Assembly (NCBI RefSeq): GCF_007896845.1
Contig: NZ_VOHS01000012.1
Span: 62,001-126,000 of the forward strand
From: Chitinophaga pinensis
GTDB lineage: Bacteria; Bacteroidota; Bacteroidia; Chitinophagales; Chitinophagaceae
Direction: 5' to 3'
Length of the DNA stretch: 64,000 nt
Part shown: in pieces, positions 1 through 8,890 of the stretch
Layout of the letters: every line of letters starts with the position of its first letter
Numbering within the stretch: the first letter of the stretch is position 1
Position numbers and translations under genes: made by a program
Notes under the pieces: generated by a model
What the model was told of the DNA's origin: nothing
Database searches by the model: none
The model's input: the letters and a program-made list of their open reading frames with translations, nothing else

Positions 1-331
1 CAGAGTGCGGATCTTCCGGTGTATCACTATGTTTATGGTGAACACGGTGGTTAGCTCCCCACCATAATACACCTTTCTGTAAACTACTCTGTGCTCCTCC
101 TGCCAGAATGAACTGGAAGAAACGCGAAGTTTTGTACGTCCGATGCGAGAAATATCGATGATAGCCGCCTGTTACAAAGAACATGCGTGCTACGTACAAA
201 GCGGCACATAAAATCCAGTCAAATGTTGTGACATGCGTCCAAATAGCCAGTATCGGCACCAGGTGTAACCCCAGAAAATCGAATTGACGCAACCAGTTAG
301 GTCCTTTCCTCAGTTGTTTTTCAGAATTCAT
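1..331 (-). CDS. acyl-CoA desaturase, fatty acid desaturase family (3' end cut by window edge)
   Basis: The reverse strand is open from an ATG at 331 to the left edge, giving the first 110 residues. Two membrane stretches surround the sequence GGYHRYFSHR, which is the first histidine box of the stearoyl-CoA type delta-9 desaturases. It is followed about 45 residues later by the second box, NHRVHHKHSD. These histidines bind the di-iron centre that inserts a double bond into an acyl chain at the inner membrane. The third box lies outside the window. The start is supported by a TAttTTTG box ending four bases upstream. The family call is firm; the exact acyl substrate is not visible. Confidence 0.9.
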   Translation of the reverse strand, partial: MNSEKQLRKGPNWLRQFDFLGLHLVPILAIWTHVTTFDWILCAALYVARMFFVTGGYHRYFSHRTYKTSRFFQFILAGGAQSSLQKGVLWWGANHRVHHKHSDTPEDPHS

Positions 332-335
332 AGTA

Positions 336-366
336 CAAAAATATCCCTATTCCGGACAATAAACAA
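336..366 (-). promoter_or_regulatory. promoter of the desaturase gene (leaderless-like)
   Basis: On the reverse strand TTG (364-366) is followed after 20 bases by TATTTTTG (336-343), matching the Bacteroidota TTG/TAnnTTTG promoter. The box ends four bases before the ATG at 331, so the transcript should have almost no leader. Confidence 0.6.
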
Positions 367-391
367 TGATCATGATCAGTCAATCATAATT

Positions 392-2029
392 TTACCAGCT
401 GCTACCTGCTCCACCACCTCCTGAACTACCTCCGCCCCAGCTGCTGCTGGACGAGGAAGAAGAAGAAGAGCTTGATGAGCCTGAGCTGCCTGAACTGCCA
501 GAAGATGGCTTTGGGATGACATAATATTCCTGTTTTGTATGATTGCAATGTTTGCAATCATAATATTGAATGCCTTCACCCTCCCGGCTGCTGGTAGCAC
601 GGCGTAACACCTTCTTTTTGCCGGGTACCATGGTGATCGCTTTACAGGACGGACATTCATCTGCATTGACATCCAGATCCTGATAACCGAGCACTTTTCT
701 GCTGTTGCACTGCTTACAGTTCCATACGTCATACATGACAGAACCTACCTTATCTTCTGCCAGCTGACTGGTGTTAAGGAATTGTTGTTTTTCTTTCTTT
801 TTTAGTATTGTCATTGGCTGATGACAATTTTCACAATCATATGGCTCATAGCGAAGGGCTTCCAGTCGCTTTTTATGCCATTTGGAGTAGATCAGAAAAG
901 GAAGTGGAAAGAAAAAGCCTGCCAGTGAGGTGATTTTATTCGCCTGATTCCAGGCATCATATTGCTGGCGTCTGTCTGCGGCTTTTAAGAGAAACGCCGC
1001 CTTCGTGTGAACGACAATTGTGCGATAGATCAGGTAGGCGAGGAGATTACCGTACATGATCAATGGTAATATCCACCAGCGATACACCATACCAAAGAAA
1101 TTGATCAGCACCAGCGTTAATATAAATGGTGCTGCATATATCCAGATCATATGGAAAATGTTGGTCTTAAACAGCGAAGTGGTGTTCTTCCTGCGCTTTG
1201 CATTACCCGTCTGGATAACAAATATGGTTGCGAATATTGCATAGAAGACATAAAGCACCAGTGTCCCGACACCCATATCATCTCCGCGTTCTTTCGCCTC
1301 GTATGTTTCCTGTGGATAGTCAGGATATGTTTCTCCTTCATTGATAACTGGCTCGCTATTATCAGGTACAGCACCAAATTGCTGCGCAAAGCCTGCACTA
1401 TCCGCAGCTACAAAACTATCCACCTTTGCCATGATCTCCTGTGCGGCAATAGCAGTATCTGATAAACCCTCATCTGCGGAGGAGTCATTATCAGAAGCGC
1501 TACCTTGTGCGACATTCCTATCGTTCAGCACATTGATGACAGCGGTCATCCCTTTCAACATCCCTCCATCAAGATCTTTTTGCTTAAAAGAAGGTAACAT
1601 TTCCGACTGCTGTATACGATAACACACCACGTCCGGAAGATCTCCTTCCAGTCCGTAGCCTGTTTCGAATTCAATCCGATGCTGATCATTCACCAGTAAA
1701 ACGATAAGACCATTGTTTTTATCTTTTTGTCCCGGTTTCCAAAGCCTGAATATTTCATGTGCGACATCTTTCGGCACCCTTTCACCAATACTTTCTAATA
1801 GTACAATGCCTATCTGCGCACGTCCGGATTTATCCATCTGCCGCATCTGTTCATTTAATGCCTGTTCAGTAGCATCGCTGATCAGGTGATCCGGGTTACT
1901 GACGTAACCATTATGCTGCATAGGGTCCGGTATCTTATCTACCGCAAAATCTGCATTCTTTTTTTCACGACAGGCGCCGGCTATCAACAGGATCAACAAA
2001 CACAGGCGCCATCTTTTTACATGAGCCAT
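392..2029 (-). CDS. TPM-domain lipoprotein with membrane helices, zinc-ribbon cysteines and Ser/Gly-rich tail
   Basis: I start at ATG 2029 because it begins a lipoprotein signal ending in the lipobox IAGAC; the frame is open 20 codons further upstream without a signal. The 545-residue protein has a TPM fold (about residues 22-175, YgcG/Psb32 type) in the periplasm. Hydrophobic segments follow around 250-370. Behind them lie CxxC pairs typical of zinc ribbons (CENC, CKQC, CPSC, CKHC). The last 35 residues are almost only Ser and Gly, ending GGGGAGSSW, a tail common in TPM membrane proteins. The role of these proteins is poorly known; envelope maintenance is the usual guess. It is transcribed divergently from the Mla-type operon. 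Confidence 0.85.
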   Translation of the reverse strand: MAHVKRWRLCLLILLIAGACREKKNADFAVDKIPDPMQHNGYVSNPDHLISDATEQALNEQMRQMDKSGRAQIGIVLLESIGERVPKDVAHEIFRLWKPGQKDKNNGLIVLLVNDQHRIEFETGYGLEGDLPDVVCYRIQQSEMLPSFKQKDLDGGMLKGMTAVINVLNDRNVAQGSASDNDSSADEGLSDTAIAAQEIMAKVDSFVAADSAGFAQQFGAVPDNSEPVINEGETYPDYPQETYEAKERGDDMGVGTLVLYVFYAIFATIFVIQTGNAKRRKNTTSLFKTNIFHMIWIYAAPFILTLVLINFFGMVYRWWILPLIMYGNLLAYLIYRTIVVHTKAAFLLKAADRRQQYDAWNQANKITSLAGFFFPLPFLIYSKWHKKRLEALRYEPYDCENCHQPMTILKKKEKQQFLNTSQLAEDKVGSVMYDVWNCKQCNSRKVLGYQDLDVNADECPSCKAITMVPGKKKVLRRATSSREGEGIQYYDCKHCNHTKQEYYVIPKPSSGSSGSSGSSSSSSSSSSSSSWGGGSSGGGGAGSSW

Positions 2030-2049
2030 ATTAATGTATATATTCTCTC

Positions 2050-2057
2050 CAAAAATA
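2050..2057 (-). promoter_or_regulatory. promoter -7 box of the TPM lipoprotein gene
   Basis: TATTTTTG on the reverse strand matches TAnnTTTG and lies 20 bases upstream of the ATG at 2029, which supports the short start. No clear TTG element is seen at the usual distance. Confidence 0.45.
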
Positions 2058-2220
2058 ATAAACAGATTTGTAAATACGATGTCACTCACATTTTGTGTAA
2101 AATATTACCCAGTCCAGTAGTTTTTTATTGCTGTTTCCGCCTGAAAATCATGCATTACGACGATGGCATGAAATTGCATCTGTTTATATAGCGAACCTCG
2201 CTTCCACTGTACATGACCCA

Positions 2221-3006
2221 ATGCTTATAACTATGGCTAGTGCGCTTACATCTTCCATTAACAGATATATGGAAACAGTCGGTGATCAGGTATTATTTAC
2301 CGGTCGCTTTGCAAGGAATATTTTCCGGGGAGGATTTGAATGGGGAGAATTTATCCGCCAGTGTTTTATTGTTGGTTACCTGTCCGTTGGACTGGTTGGT
2401 ATTACAGGCTTTATTATCGGGCTTGTAATGACCTTGCAGACGCAGCCGACTTTAAAAGATTTTGGTGCAGAAAGTTATGTGCCCGGCATGGTATCTATTT
2501 CTATTATCCGTGAAATAGGGCCTGTCATCATTGCCTTGATTTGTGCGGGTAAAATAGCATCAAGTATCGGGGCAGAGCTGGGCAGTATGAAAGTAACGGA
2601 GCAGATCGACGCCATGGAGGTCTCTGCTGCCAATCCGGTACAATATCTTGTAGTAACGCGTATTCTGGCCTGTACGATCATGGTGCCTTTACTAACGATT
2701 ATGGCTGATGGGCTGGCAATGTTAGGAGGATGGGTAGGTGTTAATATACAGGATCACGTCAGTGCGACCCTCTTTTTTAAAAAGTCCTTCAAGGCATTAG
2801 AGTTCAGTGATGTTGTCCCTTCTGTGATCAAAACATTTTTCTTCGGATATGCGATCGGTTTTGTCGGATGTTATAAGGGGTATCATTCCGCCCGTGGTAC
2901 TGAAAGCGTGGGAAAGGCAGCTAACTCCGCTGTGGTAAGCGCCTCTCTCTGGATCATCCTCATAGATGCAATAGCTGTACAGATCACTAACCTGATTTAT
3001 TATTAA
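2221..3006 (+). CDS. mlaE: MlaE/YrbE-family ABC transporter permease
   Basis: This 261-residue membrane protein matches the MlaE (YrbE) permease family of lipid transporters. Diagnostic segments are IIGLVMTLQTQPTL, the conserved SISIIREIGPVI stretch and GAELGSMKVTEQIDAMEV, the loop that contacts the ATPase. Several hydrophobic helices fill the rest. The start at 2221 gives MLITMASAL; ATG 2233 is equally possible, and the frame is also open to 2128 without a credible start. It opens a three-gene operon with the ATPase and the MCE protein. Known members move phospholipids between inner and outer membranes; the direction cannot be told here. MlaB- and MlaC-like genes are absent, as is usual in this phylum. 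Confidence 0.92.
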   Translation: MLITMASALTSSINRYMETVGDQVLFTGRFARNIFRGGFEWGEFIRQCFIVGYLSVGLVGITGFIIGLVMTLQTQPTLKDFGAESYVPGMVSISIIREIGPVIIALICAGKIASSIGAELGSMKVTEQIDAMEVSAANPVQYLVVTRILACTIMVPLLTIMADGLAMLGGWVGVNIQDHVSATLFFKKSFKALEFSDVVPSVIKTFFFGYAIGFVGCYKGYHSARGTESVGKAANSAVVSASLWIILIDAIAVQITNLIYY

Positions 3007-3024
3007 CCTCAAGCAGACACACGT

Positions 3025-3801
3025 ATGGATGACACATTAGTACAGGACAAAAAAACGCCGGCAGCCACCGATGATGAAGTGGTGATCCGTATTGAACATC
3101 TGAAAAAATCTTTCGGAGATAATGAGGTGTTGAAAGATATCAACCTTGAATTGCACAAAGGCGAAAACATTGTGGTGCTTGGTCGCTCGGGGCAGGGTAA
3201 ATCAGTGACAATACAATGTATTGCCGGTTTACTGGAGCCTGATGAGGGGCTCTTAGAGGTACTGGGAAAAGAGGTGAAGGCACTCTCTCCTGATGAACTC
3301 AGAGAACTGCGCATGAAAATTGGTTTCCTGTTTCAGAGTGGTGCGCTTTATGATTCGATGACTGTACGCGAAAATCTCGCTTTCCCGCTTACCCGTGTAC
3401 TGAAAATGAAGGATGAAGCTGAAATAGAAAAACGGGTGAAGGAAGTGCTTGAAAGCGTCGGACTGGAAGATGCCATTGATAAACTCCCCTCCGATTTGTC
3501 AGGCGGTATGCGTAAAAGGGTAGGACTGGCCCGTACACTTATATTACGGCCGGAAATTATGCTTTATGACGAGCCTACTACCGGACTGGATCCTATCACT
3601 TCCAGAGAGATCAGTGAACTGATCATCAAGCTGCAGGAGAAATATGAAACGTCGTCTATTATTATTACCCACGATATGAATTGTGCCCGTATTGTAGCAG
3701 ACCGTATCGTTGTCATGAATGACGGTGAGTATATCGCAACAGGCACTTACGATGAACTGGCGAATTCGCCTGATGATCTCATTAATAACTTTTTTAAATA
3801 G
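3025..3801 (+). CDS. mlaF: MlaF-type ABC transporter ATP-binding protein
   Basis: The 258-residue protein has a complete nucleotide-binding domain: Walker A GRSGQGKS near residue 53, a Q-loop FQSGALYDSMTV, signature LSGGMRKR, and Walker B IMLYDEPTTGLDP followed by the switch histidine THD. The FQSGALYDSMTV segment and the form GGMRKR are characteristic of the MlaF/Ttg2A group. It would drive the permease 18 bases upstream and the MCE protein just downstream, acting on the cytoplasmic face of the inner membrane. The short N-terminal extension before residue 20 is variable in the family. Confidence 0.93.
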   Translation: MDDTLVQDKKTPAATDDEVVIRIEHLKKSFGDNEVLKDINLELHKGENIVVLGRSGQGKSVTIQCIAGLLEPDEGLLEVLGKEVKALSPDELRELRMKIGFLFQSGALYDSMTVRENLAFPLTRVLKMKDEAEIEKRVKEVLESVGLEDAIDKLPSDLSGGMRKRVGLARTLILRPEIMLYDEPTTGLDPITSREISELIIKLQEKYETSSIIITHDMNCARIVADRIVVMNDGEYIATGTYDELANSPDDLINNFFK

Positions 3802-3807
3802 TAAAGT

Positions 3808-4608
3808 ATGCAGCAGAAAGCAAAACAAAAGATGAAGGTCGGCATCTTTGCTACGGTCGCCTTTGCATTATTGCTCATAGGTATTTTCCTTATCGGAAGA
3901 AATAAGAATATGTTTGGTAACACATTTCTGCTTTATGGTACCTTTAAAAATGTCGGCGGATTACAAGCCGGTAATAATGTCCGCTTCGTAGGTATTGATG
4001 TAGGCACGGTGGAAAGTATCGAAATATTATCTGATACTACAGCCCGTGTGGCATTGCGTATCAAGGAGAAGGTGCAGCCATTTATCAAAAAAGGCGCAGT
4101 GGCCGGTATCAGTTCTGACGGATTGATGGGAGATAAACTGATTACGATCAGTTCCGGCCGGGACAATGCAGAACCTGTAAAAGATGGGGATTCTGTACAT
4201 GCAGTAGATCCCCTGGACTATGATCAGGTGATCAACAGGGTTTCCGGGGTGGCGGCCAATGCGGAGGTCATTACGGAGCAACTGGCCGATATTGCTACCA
4301 GAATCAACCATGGCGAGGGTAGTATAGGACGATTACTGTATAGTGATAGTCTGGCTACCAGTCTGGAAGGTACTGTGACAGAAGCCAAGAGAACGGTGAG
4401 GTCCATACGTAAAGGATCGGATGGATTTAGTGAAAATATGGAAGCTTTAAAACATAATTTCCTGTTACGGGGTTATTATAAGAAGAAAGAGAAGGCTGCA
4501 AAAAAAGAAGCAGAGAAAAAAGAGAAGGAAGCAGAGAAAAAGGACAAGGATCGTAAGAAAAGTAGCAGCAAGGATTCTGCGAGCCTTAAAATGCCTAAAG
4601 AAGGATAA
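3808..4608 (+). CDS. mlaD: MlaD-type MCE domain lipid transport protein
   Basis: A single membrane helix near residues 12-30 is followed by an MCE domain (about 38-115) containing the typical LLYGTFKNVGGLQAGNNVRFVG opening and GISSDGLMGDKLITIS. A longer periplasmic region follows, ending after about residue 228 in a highly charged Lys/Glu tail. In the Mla system this subunit forms a hexameric ring in the periplasm that binds phospholipid and sits on the permease. At 266 residues it is longer than the Escherichia coli protein because of the tail. It starts six bases after the ATPase stop and is the last gene before a strong terminator. Confidence 0.92.
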   Translation: MQQKAKQKMKVGIFATVAFALLLIGIFLIGRNKNMFGNTFLLYGTFKNVGGLQAGNNVRFVGIDVGTVESIEILSDTTARVALRIKEKVQPFIKKGAVAGISSDGLMGDKLITISSGRDNAEPVKDGDSVHAVDPLDYDQVINRVSGVAANAEVITEQLADIATRINHGEGSIGRLLYSDSLATSLEGTVTEAKRTVRSIRKGSDGFSENMEALKHNFLLRGYYKKKEKAAKKEAEKKEKEAEKKDKDRKKSSSKDSASLKMPKEG

Positions 4609-4630
4609 AACGATTGGTTTTTGCATATAT

Positions 4631-4664
4631 GGCCGCGCGGTATATACCGTGCGGCCTTTTTTTT
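4631..4664 (+). terminator. intrinsic terminator of the mlaE-F-D operon
   Basis: A 12 bp stem (GGCCGCGCGGTA with TACCGTGCGGCC, one G-T pair) with almost no loop is followed by eight T residues. It lies 22 bases after the mlaD stop. Confidence 0.9.
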
Positions 4665-4700
4665 ACTATTTTAGTCCCTGACACGAAAGATAGTGCACTT

Positions 4701-5717
4701 ATGAAAATACTGACCTGTACCACGCCTGGTAAGTTTGAATATGGCGAAGCGGACATGCCCGTGCTGAAAGCCGGCCATGCCATTATAAAGATTAAAAGGA
4801 TTGGCATCTGTGGTACCGACCTGCATGCCTTTGAAGGAACACAGCCTTATTTCTCTTATCCCCGGATATTGGGACATGAACTGGCTGGCGAACTGGTATC
4901 TTTTGACGATGCACCCGGATTTACGGTAGGAGAGCCGGTGACTTTTATTCCTTATTTCAATTGTGGTACCTGTATCGCCTGTCGCAACGGGAAGCCCAAC
5001 TGTTGTACGAATATTAAAGTCTGCGGTGTACATGTGGACGGAGGTATGGTAGAATACCTGCAGGTACCGGCTGCCTCCCTTGTGCATGGCGAAGGATTGA
5101 GTATGGACGCACTGGCATTGGTCGAACCACTGGCAATTGGTGCGCATGGCGTACGCAGGGCAGGGGTAACACCGGGAGAGTTTGTACTGGTAATAGGCGC
5201 AGGACCTATCGGATTGGGTATCATGGAATTTGCACGTATTGCAGGTGCGCAGGTGATAGCGATGGATATCAATGATGGCAGACTGACCTTCTGTAAGGAG
5301 AAATTACAGGTATCTTATACGATTAATGCAAAGCAGGAAGATGTGATGGCACGTCTGCAGGCAATCACCAATAATGATATGCCGACTGTTGTGATTGACG
5401 CCACCGGTAGTCAGCAGGCGATCAATAATGGATTTAACTATATGTCGCATGGTGCACGGTATGTGCTGGTCGGCTTGCAGAAAGGGGAACTGGTTGTGAG
5501 TCATCCGGAATTTCACAAAAGAGAAGGTACGCTGATGAGCAGTCGTAATGCTACCCGTGAAGATTTCGAACATGTGATCAGGAGTATGAAAAGCGGGCAG
5601 GTAGATCCGACGACCTATATTACGCACAGAGTGGGTTTTGATGCCGTAAAAGACGAGTTTGAGGGTTGGTTGAATCCTTCTAACGGCGTCATAAAGGCTA
5701 TTGTCAGCTTAGATTGA
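4701..5717 (+). CDS. zinc-dependent medium-chain alcohol dehydrogenase family protein
   Basis: The 338-residue enzyme is a medium-chain dehydrogenase. Catalytic zinc ligands are in GICGTDLH and GHELAGELV. The structural zinc loop is CGTCIACRNGKPNCC. A Rossmann motif, VIGAGPIGLG, starts near residue 165. It should oxidise a secondary alcohol or polyol with NAD(P). The pattern resembles sugar-acid and polyol dehydrogenases such as L-gulonate or galactonate 5-dehydrogenases, but the substrate cannot be fixed. The start at 4701 follows the mla terminator; the frame is open upstream to 4614, but that part runs through the terminator. It appears to be monocistronic. Confidence 0.88.
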   Translation: MKILTCTTPGKFEYGEADMPVLKAGHAIIKIKRIGICGTDLHAFEGTQPYFSYPRILGHELAGELVSFDDAPGFTVGEPVTFIPYFNCGTCIACRNGKPNCCTNIKVCGVHVDGGMVEYLQVPAASLVHGEGLSMDALALVEPLAIGAHGVRRAGVTPGEFVLVIGAGPIGLGIMEFARIAGAQVIAMDINDGRLTFCKEKLQVSYTINAKQEDVMARLQAITNNDMPTVVIDATGSQQAINNGFNYMSHGARYVLVGLQKGELVVSHPEFHKREGTLMSSRNATREDFEHVIRSMKSGQVDPTTYITHRVGFDAVKDEFEGWLNPSNGVIKAIVSLD

Positions 5718-5780
5718 ATGTGTGTATAAGTGACGCTTATAAATAACAGAAAATGTTTGGAGATATGTAGTATATTGTAT

Positions 5781-5819
5781 GCTCCCGTACGGTTGGATTG
5801 TCAACAGCGATACGGGAGC
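5781..5819. terminator. hairpin between the dehydrogenase and the 181-residue unknown gene
   Basis: A perfect 9 bp stem (GCTCCCGTA with TACGGGAGC) encloses a 21-base loop. No T-run follows on either strand, so it may act in RNA stability rather than as a classical terminator. The remainder of 5718-5909 shows nothing else I recognise. Confidence 0.45.
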
Positions 5820-5909
5820 AGTTAACTGCCGGATGTAATTGTTTGGGGATATCGTAAAGAGCACTTTTTCAATAACTTGTATTATATTGTCTGGCAAATA
5901 TTACATTGA

Positions 5910-6455
5910 ATGGAAGAATTAACCGCCGGCAAAGGGTCGAGAGTTCAGCACGCACGTTATGGCCCCGGAGTGATCATTGATGTGAAATACGCACAGTACG
6001 TAGTTACCTTCATGGATCAGGGGATAATAGAAGTGGACAAAACAGATCCGCTGTTTGAGATTTTACACACAGAAAACCGGAGTATTGAAGTGGAAACGGT
6101 ATCAGCCGTTGAAACATCATTATTAAAGATTCTGCGCCTCTGGAGCGATGTTTCTGAAGTCGTTCCGCTGGGAGACAGATGGGAGGGCGGCACAATGGTA
6201 TTGCAGCCAAAGGATCCTTCATTGAAGGCCAAGGAGATACCTATTGAAGTCTTTTTCCATAAAATAGTGATGGTCCGCGACCGGCTTCGTGTGCTGGAAC
6301 AGCAGATTAACAGTCACAAACAGTTGAGCGATGAAGACAAAATAAATATGCAACAGTATATCACCCGGATATACGGTTCACTGACAACCTTTAATGTACT
6401 TTTTAAGCAAAAAGAGCAGTGGTTTGCCGGAGAAAAAGGGGCAAAAGAAGACTAG
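5910..6455 (+). CDS. conserved hypothetical protein, 181 aa
   Basis: I do not recognise a named family. Residues 1-45 (GKGSRVQHARYGPGVIIDV, then YVVTFMDQGIIEVD) look like the small beta-barrel with the pattern GxxVxHxxFGxGxV that occurs at the C-termini of UvrD-type helicases and in Tudor-like domains. The rest is soluble and mixed alpha/beta, with a likely helical segment at 125-170. There is no signal peptide or membrane segment, so it should be cytoplasmic. It stands alone between a dehydrogenase and an 87-residue unknown. Codon use looks normal for the window. Confidence 0.75.
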   Translation: MEELTAGKGSRVQHARYGPGVIIDVKYAQYVVTFMDQGIIEVDKTDPLFEILHTENRSIEVETVSAVETSLLKILRLWSDVSEVVPLGDRWEGGTMVLQPKDPSLKAKEIPIEVFFHKIVMVRDRLRVLEQQINSHKQLSDEDKINMQQYITRIYGSLTTFNVLFKQKEQWFAGEKGAKED

Positions 6456-6542
6456 CAGAAATGAAATCTTTTTGCAACTACATGGCTTTAATTTTGTTAT
6501 ATTTAGATAACATACAACTGTTCTTCCTAAACAAAATGCCGT

Positions 6543-6806
6543 ATGAAAGATTTTACATTAGATTTTGATCTGAAAGGAGACAACTACATCGTAGTTGTAC
6601 AGCCTCACGAATCAATGGGCATTGAGCACTACAAAGCTGTACTGGACGAAGATCATTCAATTGACTATCTGGTGCAGATCAATGGTTACCTCCAGCCAAA
6701 TGCAGACTATGCCGCAGATCCACAATTAGTAAATGCAATTGCCACACGTATACTTCAGGTTGTACATGTGGAAGACAGGGGACATGGTTTTACATCCTAC
6801 CCTTGA
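6543..6806 (+). CDS. conserved hypothetical small protein, 87 aa
   Basis: An 87-residue acidic soluble protein with no signal peptide and no recognised motif. Alternating hydrophobic residues (NYIVVVQP, SIDYLVQING) suggest a small beta-rich fold. The ATG at 6543 is preceded by TTATATTTAG, a near match to the -7 promoter box. It ends 50 bases before the sulfatase start. Function unknown. Confidence 0.65.
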   Translation: MKDFTLDFDLKGDNYIVVVQPHESMGIEHYKAVLDEDHSIDYLVQINGYLQPNADYAADPQLVNAIATRILQVVHVEDRGHGFTSYP

Positions 6807-6856
6807 TCCATGAATGGATAGCAGGATACTAAATCTTATTGAGTATCTTAGCTCCC

Positions 6857-8401
6857 ATGTTGAAAATTACGAATATCAGATCTGTAGTTGTCGCACTTAT
6901 TGTACTCTTTGCACCAATTCTGTTGCGTGCACAGTCGAAACGACCAAATATCATCTTCATTCTTTCAGATGATCATACCTACCAGGCCATCAGTGCTTAT
7001 GGTAACAGGTATGTGCAAACGCCAAATATCGACCGGATAGCACGCGAAGGGGTCTTATTCCATCATGCCATGGTCACCAACTCCATATGTGGGCCAAGCA
7101 GAGCTACGTTATTGACAGGAAAGTACAGCCATAAGAATGGGTATCCACTGAATGAAAAACGATTTGACAATACGCAGCAGACTTTCCCCGGTATTTTGCA
7201 GCAAAATGGTTATCAGACTGCATGGATAGGTAAAATGCACCTTGGTACATTGCCAAAGGGATTCAATTACTTCAGCATTTTACCTGGTCAGGGTAAATAC
7301 TACAATCCGGACTTTATTTCCACACCGAATGATACGGTGAGGATGGAGGGTTATGTCACTAATATTATTACGGACTTGTCTGTATCCTGGTTGAACGGCC
7401 GGGATACAAGCCGTCCGTTTATGCTGGTTGTCGGAGAGAAAGCGACGCATCGCGAATGGCTGCCTGACCTGCCCGATCTGGGCGCGTATGACAGCATCCA
7501 CTTCCCGCTGCCCGCTACTTTCGCTGATGACTATAAAGGCCGTCATGCCGCCCATGATCAGGATATGACCATCTCCAACACGATGCGGCTGAAAGAAGAC
7601 CTGAAAGTGCATGTAAACTACCAGCAAAATAAGAATAGTGAATACGGCAGGTTCAGTCCCGCACAACAGGCTCAATTCTCACAGTATTACGAGCAGCAAA
7701 TTAGCCGCGAATTTGATTCCCTGCACCTGAGTGGCGAAGCGCTGACAGAGTGGAAATATCAGCGTTATATGCGCGATTATCTGTCTACCGCCCGTTCGCT
7801 GGACAGAAACATCGGCCGCATCCTGCAATATCTTGATAGTACCGGACTGGCAGACAATACCGTCGTGATCTATTGTTCTGATCAGGGCTTCTATCTGGGA
7901 GAGCATGGCTGGTTTGACAAACGTTTCATTTATGAGCAATCTTTACATACACCTTTCGTGATGCGTTATCCCGGTGTTATCAAACCCGGTACCAGCAGCA
8001 ATGGTTTTATGCTGAACATAGATTGGGCACCTACTTTACTGGATATCGCGCATGTAAAAGCACCTGCAGATATGCAGGGCACTTCTTTTATGCCACTGGT
8101 GAATGGTAAAGGAGATACGGCCCGTTGGAGAAAAGATATGTATTATCACTACTATGAGTTTCCGGAGCCACATCATGTGTCTCCTCACTTCGGTATACGC
8201 ACGGAAAAATATAAGCTGGTGCGTTTCTATGGCCCTGCTGATTTCTGGGAATTGTATGATATGAAAAATGATCCGCAGGAGCTGCATAATATTTACAATG
8301 ATCCGGCACAGGCGAAGAATATTGTGAACCTGAAGAAGCGTTTGAATGTACTGATAAGACAGTATGATGATAAAGATGCGGAGAAACTGATGAAGAATTA
8401 A
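6857..8401 (+). CDS. secreted S1-family sulfatase (formylglycine, Cys type)
   Basis: The 514-residue protein begins with a signal peptide ending near LLRAQ. Metal ligands appear in ILSDDHTY. The formylglycine motif is CGPSRATLLTG, the canonical CxPSRxxLLTG, so the cysteine must be converted by a maturase encoded elsewhere. The late metal-site motif is CSDQGFYLGEHGWFDKR. It should hydrolyse sulfate esters on sugars in the periplasm. The SDQGFYLGEHGWFDKR form resembles N-acetylglucosamine-6-sulfatase-like subfamilies, but the substrate is not certain. No SusCD pair or other glycan enzymes accompany it, so it is not part of a visible polysaccharide utilisation locus. I prefer ATG 6857 over an upstream TTG at 6839 because the signal peptide starts there. 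Confidence 0.92.
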   Translation: MLKITNIRSVVVALIVLFAPILLRAQSKRPNIIFILSDDHTYQAISAYGNRYVQTPNIDRIAREGVLFHHAMVTNSICGPSRATLLTGKYSHKNGYPLNEKRFDNTQQTFPGILQQNGYQTAWIGKMHLGTLPKGFNYFSILPGQGKYYNPDFISTPNDTVRMEGYVTNIITDLSVSWLNGRDTSRPFMLVVGEKATHREWLPDLPDLGAYDSIHFPLPATFADDYKGRHAAHDQDMTISNTMRLKEDLKVHVNYQQNKNSEYGRFSPAQQAQFSQYYEQQISREFDSLHLSGEALTEWKYQRYMRDYLSTARSLDRNIGRILQYLDSTGLADNTVVIYCSDQGFYLGEHGWFDKRFIYEQSLHTPFVMRYPGVIKPGTSSNGFMLNIDWAPTLLDIAHVKAPADMQGTSFMPLVNGKGDTARWRKDMYYHYYEFPEPHHVSPHFGIRTEKYKLVRFYGPADFWELYDMKNDPQELHNIYNDPAQAKNIVNLKKRLNVLIRQYDDKDAEKLMKN

Positions 8402-8424
8402 GAGATATAAGAAATTGTGTTATA

Positions 8425-8473
8425 ACAATGAAAAAGTCCCCAAAGTGTTCAGCTTTGGGGGCTTTTTCATTGT
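8425..8473. terminator. long bidirectional terminator hairpin after the sulfatase gene
   Basis: A 21 bp stem with a single G-T mismatch surrounds a seven-base loop. The core is AAAAAGTCCCCAAAG against CTTTGGGGGCTTTTT, so runs of A and T flank it on both sides. It can terminate the sulfatase transcript and, read on the other strand, the sensor kinase transcript. Confidence 0.85.
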
Positions 8474-8597
8474 TGTACTGTACTTATATTATACTCTTCT
8501 TGCTTTAATGCTGTAATGGAAACGGAAGATTAAGCTGGGGTGACTATTGTGTAAGGTAAAGATCGGGTAAGGATAGGTAGAGACATAAATTTGCTGC

Positions 8598-8745
8598 GGG
8601 TTGAGGTGGGACGCCGGGCTGACGCCCTTTTGCGAGGGGTGCTATTGGGCTGGTGAGGGTCGTGTTGGGTGGTGGTGGGGGGATTGAGCGCTGTCAAGCG
8701 GGGCAGGCTCTCAAGGGCTAAGGCCCTTTGTCTCCACCTCAACCC
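8598..8745 (+). repeat. dispersed palindromic element, copy A
   Basis: The left arm has GGGTTGAGGTGG then GGGC-TGAC-GCCC. The right arm has AAGGGC-TAAG-GCCCTT then CCACCTCAACCC, the complement of the left end. The shared core lies at 8640-8651 (TGCTATTGGGCT, reverse orientation). The same architecture recurs at 14423, 16071, 36791 and 47015. It sits in the convergent gap between the sulfatase and the sensor kinase. Confidence 0.85.
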
Positions 8746-8793
8746 CTCCGCTGATTATGTCGGGCGGTTGGGTAAGTGTGTTTAAAGCTTAAT

Positions 8794-8870
8794 GGGCTGT
8801 GTAATTGGGCTATTTAATTGAGGTGTGTAATTGAGCTGTGTAATTGAGCTGTGTAATTGAGTTTGTAATT
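8794..8870 (+). repeat. 13 bp tandem repeat array
   Basis: Five consecutive 13-base units of the form GAGCTGTGTAATT, the first two diverged, plus a 12-base unit. The array starts 49 bases beyond the TAAG arm of palindromic element copy A. Confidence 0.8.
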
Positions 8871-8890
8871 GCTGGTGTTAATTTTAATTC

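Noticed and set aside
8530-8742. 70-codon reverse-strand frame near 8.6 kb
   Set aside because: It lies in palindromic element copy A and is a low-complexity Pro/Arg/Thr sequence produced by the repeat.
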